Below are positions 21,518 through 27,826 of a DNA stretch of 27,826 bases, in pieces. The translations under genes were made by a program, and so were the position numbers. Positions within the stretch are counted from its first letter, which is position 1. The number at the start of each line of letters is the position of its first letter. The DNA comes from JBHPHA01 sp042569905 (lineage in GTDB: Bacteria; Patescibacteriota; Minisyncoccia; Moranbacterales; UBA9337). Below the pieces are notes generated by a model, which ran no database searches, was not told the DNA's origin, and saw only the letters and a list, made by a program, of their open reading frames with translations. The DNA lies in assembly GCA_042569905.1 (NCBI GenBank), contig JBHPHA010000014.1, positions 1-27,826 on the forward strand. Direction: 5' to 3'.

Positions 21518-23593
21518 CTATAATATTATTTTTACATCCACAGCAACGAGCTTACCATCTCTATCAATTAACAACGGATTAATGTCTACCTCTGAAATAT
21601 CCTTACACTCTTGAACGAATATGGAAAAATTAAACAAAACGTCAACAATATCATTCAGGTCTCCCGTCTTTTTCCCCCTAGTCTCCTCGAATAGGAATCC
21701 GATCTTGCTCTCCTTAACACTCTTCTCAATACTTTCCCTTGAAGATGGCAACACAATAAAATTAATCATCTTAAAAACTTCAGTATATATTCCACCCAAT
21801 CCATAAACAACTACTGGACCAAAAACGGAATCGTTTTTCATTCCTAAAATCAACTCAGCTTCCTTATCAATCATTGATTGAATAAGAACGTTTTTACCTG
21901 GAAAATTACCTTTTATTACTCCCACTGATTCTCTCAACGCATCCTCATCCTTAACTCCCAAAATCACACCCTGCTTGTCTGTTTTGTGAAGAACTTTATC
22001 ACTATCCACCTTAACGACAACAGGAAAATTTATCCCTAAGTCATCCTCCAATTCCTCCCCGGGTTTTAAGTTAACGAAATCAACTGTACTGATATTGTAA
22101 AGACTCATTACTTCCGCTGCTTCATTAAAAAGTAACGCTCCTCTTTCATCGCTTTTAGCAAAAGAAATGATATCAGCAACCTTCCCGCTCTTCTTGTCAT
22201 CCATATGTTCATGAATGTCTATCACTTCACCAACTTCATCCTTCGCACTTCTCCAAACAAAGTTCTTATTCAAAGAATCAATTGCTTTTTTCGGGAAACT
22301 GAAATTAGGTATATTATTCTCCTTTAAAATATTTAAAGCTTTTTCCATTTTTTGTCCCCCAACAAAAACTGGGATAGCATTTTTAGAAGAATTTTTATTA
22401 AAATCTACAACAACTTGAGCAATTTTTTCCACTGGGGTTTGATCTTGCGCGGTCATAATACAGAAGATATTCCCCAAATCCTCACCATCCAAAACGCTCA
22501 ATGCTTTTTGATATCTGACATCATCTGCATCGCCCAAAAGATCAATTGGATTTTCAACTGAAGCTTCTTCTGGCAGAAACTCCTTCATTGCACCCTTTCC
22601 TTTCTCACTAATATCCAGAAGCTCAATAGCCTTATCCTTGAAGCCATCTGTCGCCAAAACTCCAGGACCACCAGCATTAGTAATAATAGCTGTTTTGCCA
22701 TTATCAGTATATTCAAAATTAGAAATAATCTTTATTAAATCAAAAAATTCCTCCAGATTGTCCGCTCGCATCACACCAGCCTTATCAAAAGCCACACTCA
22801 TAATATCATCACTTCCAGCCAACGCTCCCGTGTGAGATGCAATAGCTTTTTGAGACTTTTCGCTTTTTCCAGCCTTTAGGATTATGACTGGCTTTTTCCT
22901 TGAAACCTTTTCCGCTACTTCTAAAAATCTCTTACCGTCCTTAATTCCCTCTAAGTACAAAGCAATTACCTTTGTAGCGTCATCTTCACCAAGATACTCA
23001 ATCAGCTCAGATTCATCAACTTGCATCTTATTACCCACAGAAATAACGTTGGAAAACTTGATACTCTCTCTTTCAGAAACGTCCATCAAAGCCACGGCTA
23101 GTGCACCTGACTGGGAAACTAACGAAACACCGCCACCCTCTGGCATTCCACCAGCAAAAGAAGCATTTAAATTAATGCTTGGGTTAATAAATCCAAGACA
23201 ATTTGGACCCAAAATATTTAAGTTATTTTTATCAGCAATACCTAATAGTTCTTTTTCGTACGCAAGCCCTTCCTTTCCTATTTCAGAAAATCCAGCTGAA
23301 ATCACTACAAAGTTTTTCACCCTTTTCGCAGCCTCCTCAATTGTTCGATTCACAAACTTAGCAGGAATAGCAATAATTGCCAAATCAACATCTTCCTCAA
23401 TATCAACCAATGAAGCGTGACATTTTTTTCCTAAAATCTCATCGTGCTTTGGATTTACAGGAAAAATATCTCCTGAAAATCCTAATTCCAACAAATTTTT
23501 CAATATTACATTTCCAATTTTCCCCTCTTTTTCAGTCGCGCCAACGACAGCCACAGATTTTGGATTAAATAATGTTCCTATTTCTTTTTTCAT
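21518..23593 (-). CDS. ADP-forming acetate-CoA ligase (alpha-beta fusion)
   Basis: This enzyme class converts acetyl-CoA (or other acyl-CoA), ADP and phosphate to the acid, CoA and ATP, giving ATP in fermenting cells. The 691-aa product starts MKKEIGTLFNPKSVAVVGA, the CoA-binding Rossmann domain, continues with CoA-ligase domains (SLVSQSGALA near 160), the catalytic histidine H254 in SHTGALAG, and a C-terminal ATP-grasp part (VVKVDSDKVLHKTDKQGV, then GLGGIYTEVF and DINPLLI). A longer frame exists from TTG at 23674, but that triplet is the -35 box of a promoter (23646-23674), so the ATG at 23593 is preferred. No SD is visible. recJ follows 31 nt downstream. The acyl substrate cannot be read from sequence. 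Confidence 0.9.
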   Translation of the reverse strand: MKKEIGTLFNPKSVAVVGATEKEGKIGNVILKNLLELGFSGDIFPVNPKHDEILGKKCHASLVDIEEDVDLAIIAIPAKFVNRTIEEAAKRVKNFVVISAGFSEIGKEGLAYEKELLGIADKNNLNILGPNCLGFINPSINLNASFAGGMPEGGGVSLVSQSGALAVALMDVSERESIKFSNVISVGNKMQVDESELIEYLGEDDATKVIALYLEGIKDGKRFLEVAEKVSRKKPVIILKAGKSEKSQKAIASHTGALAGSDDIMSVAFDKAGVMRADNLEEFFDLIKIISNFEYTDNGKTAIITNAGGPGVLATDGFKDKAIELLDISEKGKGAMKEFLPEEASVENPIDLLGDADDVRYQKALSVLDGEDLGNIFCIMTAQDQTPVEKIAQVVVDFNKNSSKNAIPVFVGGQKMEKALNILKENNIPNFSFPKKAIDSLNKNFVWRSAKDEVGEVIDIHEHMDDKKSGKVADIISFAKSDERGALLFNEAAEVMSLYNISTVDFVNLKPGEELEDDLGINFPVVVKVDSDKVLHKTDKQGVILGVKDEDALRESVGVIKGNFPGKNVLIQSMIDKEAELILGMKNDSVFGPVVVYGLGGIYTEVFKMINFIVLPSSRESIEKSVKESKIGFLFEETRGKKTGDLNDIVDVLFNFSIFVQECKDISEVDINPLLIDRDGKLVAVDVKIIL

Positions 23594-23645
23594 ACTAATT
23601 TTAATTTTTTGTTTTACATTAAAAGCACACAAACCCTTTTTATAT

Positions 23646-23674
23646 ATTATATCGCAAACCCCAACTTTCCGCAA
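23646..23674 (-). promoter_or_regulatory. Promoter of the ligase-recJ unit
   Basis: TTGCGG (23669-23674), 17-nt spacer, TATAAT (23646-23651) on the minus strand, 53 nt before the ATG. It is back to back with the plus-strand promoter at 23683-23711. Confidence 0.65.
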
Positions 23675-23682
23675 AAAAGGAC

Positions 23683-23711
23683 TTGACTTTTTTATTGGGA
23701 TATGATATGAT
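23683..23711 (+). promoter_or_regulatory. Promoter of the 52-aa gene
   Basis: TTGACT (23683-23688), 17-nt spacer, TATGAT (23706-23711). The leader forms a CAGC/GCTG hairpin (AATAT arms) near 23714-23736, ahead of the SD. Confidence 0.75.
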
Positions 23712-23762
23712 TAAATATCAGCAATGAAGCTGAATATTGAAAAAATTTCAAAGGAGGACACA

Positions 23763-23921
23763 ATGTCCAAAAAATTACAGAACATCCAAAAGACTAGTCA
23801 TCACTTCACCGCAAAAATCAAGTGCGGGAATGGAAAGGTGTTAAAATGCATTTTACCACCTTCACAACAACCGAAGAAACTCCAGTATTACACCGGAAAA
23901 AAAAATATGATCAATATCTAA
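23763..23921 (+). CDS. Basic 52-aa hypothetical protein
   Basis: A lysine-rich small protein, MSKKLQNIQKTSHHFTAKIK..., with a C-x7-C pair (CGNGKVLKC) and a YYTGKK stretch. The charge suggests binding to nucleic acid, but no family is recognised. The start is fixed by a perfect AAAGGAGG 5-6 nt before the ATG at 23763; an in-frame ATG 39 nt upstream has no SD. A single-gene unit with promoter 23683-23711 and terminator 23946-23983, divergent from the ligase gene. Confidence 0.75.
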   Translation: MSKKLQNIQKTSHHFTAKIKCGNGKVLKCILPPSQQPKKLQYYTGKKNMINI

Positions 23922-23945
23922 TTTGATTTGATCATCCATAATAAA

Positions 23946-23983
23946 ACTGGAAGCTAGATATTTTTAGCTTCCAGTCTTTTTTT
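23946..23983 (+). terminator. Terminator of the 52-aa gene
   Basis: ACTGGAAGCTA (23946-23956) pairs perfectly with TAGCTTCCAGT (23965-23975), then C and T7. Confidence 0.9.
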
Positions 23984-24083
23984 ATATACAAAAGACAATG
24001 TCACGTTCTTTCAAATGGAAAAACTTCAATGTTTTCCGCACCGTTATTCCTTACAGTTAACTGCAACTTATTCAGCACAAAAT

Positions 24084-25247
24084 CTAAATATTATTTTTTT
24101 CTTCTATCACCTTTTCATACAATCTCAACATCTTGTCTGAACAAACATCATCTGTATAGTTGCTTTTAGCTATCTCAGATGATTTTTTTCCGAATTCCTC
24201 TCTCAGCTTAAAATCATCAACTAACTTCAAAATAGCACTAGAAAAATCATCCTTACTATCCTTAACCAAAAAACCATTTCCACCATCTCGGATCAAATCA
24301 CAAACACCAAGAGAATCCAGAGCAACAATTGGCAATCCTGAGTGCATCACTTCAGTAATGATTGTTCCTTGCGTTTCTGACTTGGAAGAATAAACAAAAA
24401 CATCAGCAGCATCAAAATAGTCCTTCAATTTATCTTTCTTGATTAATCCTGTGAAAAAAATTCTTTCTTCTAGCGCATTCTTCTTAACAACTTTTTTTAA
24501 TTCCTCATCAAGATATCCCTCACCACCAATAACAAACTTTAATTTTTCATTTTGCTTCATCGCCTCAATTGTAGACTCAAGAAGAAATTCTACATTTTTT
24601 TCCTCAGCTAACCTAGAGACTGTCAAAAGCACGATATCATCACTACTAAGACCAAGTGATTCCCTTATTTCGTCACCTCTTTTTTCTCCTTCAAAAAATG
24701 TCGTATCTACACCGGTCGGAATCGTAGCAATCTCTTTATTCTCAACTCCCCATTTTTCAATAGCCGGCTTAATTGAATTTGTAGGAACCACCACAGCATC
24801 ACAAGAATTCGCATATTCAACTGCATTGTCAATCGCCCATTTCGCAGTAATACCACTCGGAACAAAAGGAATATAATTCGTATATTGATCATACAGAGTG
24901 TGCCAGGTAAATACTAGTGGAATTTTTTTCTTTTTAGCCCAACGCTTTGCCACTGAACCTAGTAGATTGGGATGCTGCGAATGAATAATGTCCAATTCCA
25001 ATCCATCAATTACACTATCGATTTCAGCTGAATATGGAATCGGTAATGGAAATTTTATTTTAAAATTAAAATCAACAGAAGGATAGCGAAAAACATTCGG
25101 ATTCTGATCGATCCAATCGCTAGATTGAGGAGCAAAAATATATACTCTATGCCCTTTCTCCTCAAACTGTCCACGAAAACTCTCTATAGAAGTTGTAACT
25201 CCATAGGGATTTGGAAGATAATTATTGGTAAAAATTGCAATATTCAT
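24084..25247 (-). CDS. GT4-family glycosyltransferase
   Basis: A retaining GT-B enzyme that moves a sugar from a nucleotide donor, probably to a lipid or glycan of the envelope. The 387 aa include an N-terminal Rossmann domain (NIAIFTNNYLPNPYGVTTSI), HSQHP near 89-93, and the donor-binding C-terminal domain with VSRLAEEKN (210-218) and the E-x7-E pair E291/E299 in SETQGTIITE. The N-terminal block resembles glucosyl-diacylglycerol synthase-type GT4 enzymes, but the acceptor cannot be assigned. It lies 21 nt downstream of the alpha/beta hydrolase gene and probably forms an operon with it. No SD. Confidence 0.93.
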   Translation of the reverse strand: MNIAIFTNNYLPNPYGVTTSIESFRGQFEEKGHRVYIFAPQSSDWIDQNPNVFRYPSVDFNFKIKFPLPIPYSAEIDSVIDGLELDIIHSQHPNLLGSVAKRWAKKKKIPLVFTWHTLYDQYTNYIPFVPSGITAKWAIDNAVEYANSCDAVVVPTNSIKPAIEKWGVENKEIATIPTGVDTTFFEGEKRGDEIRESLGLSSDDIVLLTVSRLAEEKNVEFLLESTIEAMKQNEKLKFVIGGEGYLDEELKKVVKKNALEERIFFTGLIKKDKLKDYFDAADVFVYSSKSETQGTIITEVMHSGLPIVALDSLGVCDLIRDGGNGFLVKDSKDDFSSAILKLVDDFKLREEFGKKSSEIAKSNYTDDVCSDKMLRLYEKVIEEKNNI

Positions 25248-25268
25248 ATTTAAAATCTAAAGAAAGAT

Positions 25269-26099
25269 TTACTTTTTCTCAACCTCATTCACAAACTCTA
25301 AAATGTCTTTAAAAACATGATCATTTCTAATATCAGAAATGAATGTGTGATACGCTTTTTGAATATATCTTTTCTTTTTTATTTTTGAGCTAATTTGATC
25401 ATATATCTTATCAGCACTGTTTTTAGAAACAATGTGATCATGAGCAGATTGCAAAATCAAACAAGGCTGACTTATCTTTTCTAGATTCTTTCTAGAAAGC
25501 TTAACCAATTTACCTAACTCTATCACACTTTTAATCGGATAACTCTGATAAGAAATTAAACGAGTGATTGTTGTTGAAAGACCGAAGGTCGGAGGATAGA
25601 ATTTTGTATGATATCTCTTAAATTTAGACAAAATAATAGTAGCTAACTCCCCCATTTTTTCAAACCTCAGCTTATATGGAGTTGCCATTAAAATCAAACC
25701 TTCAATATCTGAACGCTCCTTAGCCAGGCTTAATGCTAAATTTGCCCCCATAGAAGTCCCTCCAACATACACTCTTTTGTGTGTTTTTAAAAGCTTATCC
25801 AAAGCATCTTGAGCATCCCTAATCCAATCAGTATATACAAAATCCTCCAAATCTTTTGGAACAGTTCCATGCCCAGAAAGCATCGGGCCATACACAGTAT
25901 ACCCACTCTCATTCAAATATTGACCCACTCTCCTGATTTCATATGAAGTAGTTGACCATCCATGCAAAAGTAATATAGCTACATCATTGCCTCCTTGAAA
26001 GTAAAAATCTTTATCTAAAAATTCAAAGTCCTCCTTATAGAGAAGCTTTGGATCAGCGAATAACACGCTTTTTGTTTTTTGAATTATCCTTTTAACCAT
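25269..26099 (-). CDS. Alpha/beta hydrolase (esterase/monoacylglycerol lipase type)
   Basis: A 276-aa serine hydrolase. HGW at 46-48 is the oxyanion-hole strand end; GTSMG has nucleophile S116; the likely catalytic acid is D221 in AHDH and the histidine H251 in AYHTF. The GHGT motif at 76-79 (LSGHGTVP) is typical of carboxylesterase/monoglyceride lipase-like members. No signal peptide, so it is likely cytoplasmic. It lies just upstream of a glycosyltransferase and downstream of a DUF4012 gene, suggesting a role in lipid or envelope metabolism; the substrate is unknown. No SD precedes the ATG. Confidence 0.9.
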   Translation of the reverse strand: MVKRIIQKTKSVLFADPKLLYKEDFEFLDKDFYFQGGNDVAILLLHGWSTTSYEIRRVGQYLNESGYTVYGPMLSGHGTVPKDLEDFVYTDWIRDAQDALDKLLKTHKRVYVGGTSMGANLALSLAKERSDIEGLILMATPYKLRFEKMGELATIILSKFKRYHTKFYPPTFGLSTTITRLISYQSYPIKSVIELGKLVKLSRKNLEKISQPCLILQSAHDHIVSKNSADKIYDQISSKIKKKRYIQKAYHTFISDIRNDHVFKDILEFVNEVEKK

Positions 26100-26210
26100 A
26101 AATATAAACGCACATATAACTATTTTTAAACTCTTTCCATTCTATATTGAATAAAGAAAAATAACAAGGTGCAATGAGGGTTGAGATTTGTGATTTGAGA
26201 CAGAGGAAAA

Positions 26211-26237
26211 GAACCGCTGACAACAAGTCAACGGTTC
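26211..26237 (-). terminator. Terminator after the DUF4012 gene
   Basis: GAACCG-CTGAC (26211-26221) pairs with GTCAACGGTTC (26227-26237) with one mismatch, followed by TTTT on the minus strand. It separates the DUF4012 gene from the hydrolase gene. Confidence 0.75.
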
Positions 26238-26253
26238 ATAAAATTTCAGAAGC

Positions 26254-27642
26254 CTACTTAGTAAATTGAAATTTTAAATCTTTTTTCAATATCTCACTAT
26301 GCTCAAATTCACCCTCTGCAGTTTTAACTCTTATTTTAATTGGAACGTCACCAACTCCTGATTGCTTTTGAACAAGAAGCTTATAGTCCTCATTCTTGAA
26401 TCTTTCCGGGAGTTCATATTTTATGAAAGCTTTGGTTTGTCTATTTATAAGCGTATGCACAATAAAACCAAAATATGTCTTTCCAAAATCTTCTTGAATA
26501 TTTGGATAACTAACCATCCTTCGCTCTACTAAATTTGACCCTTGTGGAACATAAACCCTTAAGTAAGAATGATAGTCGCTTGTTCTCCAGTCACCATATG
26601 TAGCAGTATGCGTGTATGTGAAATTTAGCGTTGCTTCTGGTTTAGGAGTAGTTAAGTCCACGAAATAATCAATTTCTCTCCTCATATAATAATCCGATTT
26701 CAACGCTCCCATATTAGCATCAATAAGCATCAAATAATCCCCATCCCAATCCTCTGCCACTCTTCCTCCCCAATGTACCTCTTCTACCATCCCTTGTAAT
26801 TCCTCATCTCTGAAATTAAGCATCACATCTCTATTTCTCAATTCTTCTAAGGAAAAATTAGCTAACTTTGGGATATTGTTTAGCGTAAATAGTCTATCCA
26901 CAATAACTCCCCCCATTTTTTTCAAAACATCTTTTCTGTTTTGTGTATCCAATTCCGCATTATGCAAATATCTTTTTTCAACAAACTCTTCCAATTCGAG
27001 AGCAGCATTTTCACTTGTGTACGTCCCAGCATAACCAGGGACAGTAATTGGACCAGTTAGCTCCAAAACGTGGTTTAACACATCGGCATTTACAGCAACA
27101 ACACCATCAAAATCACTGTTTCTTCCTGAAAGCCTGTAGAAATATTTAGCCTTTTCTGCATTTCGAGCAAAATCAGCTGAAAAATTTGAATCCCTGAACT
27201 TCCATTTCTTGATGCTCATCATCCGTTCAAATGGATATGGCGGTGTTACTTTTGCACTAATTCTTTGATCTAATATGTTAGCATCCTCAATAAAAAGATT
27301 TGTTACCTCACCATTCTTAATCTTTACCACAGCATACTGACCCAAAAAACCACCGCCAGGACGAAGTTCCATATTGTTTTGAAGCAATACCAAGTAACGC
27401 CTCTCGATTCCATCCTGCTTAACAATTTCTTGAGCTAACTTGTTAATAGTGTTAATCTCTTTTTTTGCATCAGCCTCGATAGGTAAAAATCTTACAGCCT
27501 CTTCGATTATAGCCAATGAACTGGAGACAATTGACATATTACTACCTCTCTTTGAGAATAAGTAATAGCCTGTTCCCACCAAAGCTAGTAAAATAAAAAC
27601 TACAATCCCCAATATTACTTTTGATTTTTTGCTTTCCAACAT
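26254..27642 (-). CDS. DUF4012 envelope protein
   Basis: A 462-aa protein with one N-terminal TM anchor (residues about 8-29) and a large extracytoplasmic part. The hallmark of DUF4012 is visible: YLVLLQNNMELRPGGGFLGQY, here split around residues 83-103. The remainder has mixed alpha/beta character with the family-like TGPITVPGY segment. Related proteins are common in Patescibacteria and Gram-positives and are thought to act in the cell envelope; no reaction is known. It lies 37 nt after the partial glycosyltransferase and is probably in its operon. No SD. Confidence 0.88.
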   Translation of the reverse strand: MLESKKSKVILGIVVFILLALVGTGYYLFSKRGSNMSIVSSSLAIIEEAVRFLPIEADAKKEINTINKLAQEIVKQDGIERRYLVLLQNNMELRPGGGFLGQYAVVKIKNGEVTNLFIEDANILDQRISAKVTPPYPFERMMSIKKWKFRDSNFSADFARNAEKAKYFYRLSGRNSDFDGVVAVNADVLNHVLELTGPITVPGYAGTYTSENAALELEEFVEKRYLHNAELDTQNRKDVLKKMGGVIVDRLFTLNNIPKLANFSLEELRNRDVMLNFRDEELQGMVEEVHWGGRVAEDWDGDYLMLIDANMGALKSDYYMRREIDYFVDLTTPKPEATLNFTYTHTATYGDWRTSDYHSYLRVYVPQGSNLVERRMVSYPNIQEDFGKTYFGFIVHTLINRQTKAFIKYELPERFKNEDYKLLVQKQSGVGDVPIKIRVKTAEGEFEHSEILKKDLKFQFTK

Positions 27643-27679
27643 AAATTTTAATAAAAACTCTATCTTATACTAAATTAAA

Positions 27680-27826
27680 TTAAAAATCCCTCACTTCACT
27701 ATAAACTTTATCGAGTGCATTAGCTGTTTTCTCCCAACTAAACATTTCTACTCTTTTTTTCACAATTTCACTCTTTTTTTCTACTTTATTTTTATCAACT
27801 AAACACTTTTCTATTATAGCAGAAAA
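27680..27826 (-). CDS. C-terminal end of a GT4-like glycosyltransferase (partial)
   Basis: The frame enters from the right edge and ends at TAA (27680-27682). The last 48 residues include KKRVEMFSWEKTANALDKVY, where the FSWEKTA motif closes many GT4 enzymes. Only the end is present, so the donor and acceptor are not visible. It lies upstream of the DUF4012 gene on the same strand. Confidence 0.75.
   Translation of the reverse strand, partial: FSAIIEKCLVDKNKVEKKSEIVKKRVEMFSWEKTANALDKVYSEVRDF

Noticed and set aside
23594..23674. N-terminal extension of the acyl-CoA ligase from TTG at 23674
   Set aside because: The TTG is part of a -35 box and the TATAAT lies inside the extension; the family begins at the ATG at 23593.
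1..27826. Genome-wide reassignment of UGA to glycine or tryptophan
   Set aside because: Long conserved genes (dnaK, prfA, recJ, the ligase and the glycine-rich 2220-aa gene) contain no in-frame TGA, which would be expected often under such a code.

Overview
The window looks like a chromosomal piece of a small-genome, AT-rich bacterium of the Candidate Phyla Radiation (Patescibacteria, probably Parcubacteria-like). This placement is an inference from the low GC, a DUF4012 envelope protein, an ADP-forming acyl-CoA synthetase, a compact hrcA-grpE-dnaK cluster, housekeeping genes that start without Shine-Dalgarno (SD) sequences, and a giant surface protein with an archaeal-type PGF-pre-PGF-like domain. 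No rRNA, tRNA, CRISPR array or transposase gene was found.

Layout. Positions 1-4950 hold an accessory island on the minus strand: five short transcription units of small unknown genes. Most units have a clear TTGAC(A/T)-N17/18 promoter, a strong SD at nearly every gene and a hairpin/T-run terminator, and they are separated by repeated intergenic elements. Two units carry paralogous modules (a two-TM protein plus a 135/161-aa protein) in opposite gene order. Three reading frames in the island are interrupted by a single in-frame stop. Positions 5079-8828 hold hrcA-grpE-dnaK (minus), controlled by a perfect CIRCE operator. Between grpE and dnaK lie palindromic repeats and, on the plus strand, a promoter-hairpin-hairpin-T7 unit that looks like an approximately 64-nt small RNA whose first loop copies the anti-SD sequence of 16S rRNA. 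Positions 8900-10360 hold more small SD-led genes. Positions 10392-12500 encode release factor RF1 and its methyltransferase PrmC (plus); a repeat follows, then a second diverged copy of the last codons of prmC. Positions 12704-19663 are dominated by a 2220-aa exported repeat protein (minus). Positions 19762-23674 encode RecJ and an ADP-forming acetyl-CoA synthetase (minus). A small SD-led gene diverges from the synthetase. Positions 24084-27826 encode envelope functions: two GT4 glycosyltransferases (one cut by the right edge), a DUF4012 protein and an alpha/beta hydrolase.

Two gene classes coexist. Conserved genes are long and lack a usable SD. The small unknown genes have near-perfect SDs (15 of 16), often with their own promoters and terminators. 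If the anti-SD-loop RNA is real, it could in principle bind only the SD-led class; this is a testable hypothesis, not a demonstrated system. Stop codons in the window are 17 TAA, 11 TAG and no TGA, so UGA appears avoided as a terminator, while intact conserved genes show it is not a regular sense codon.
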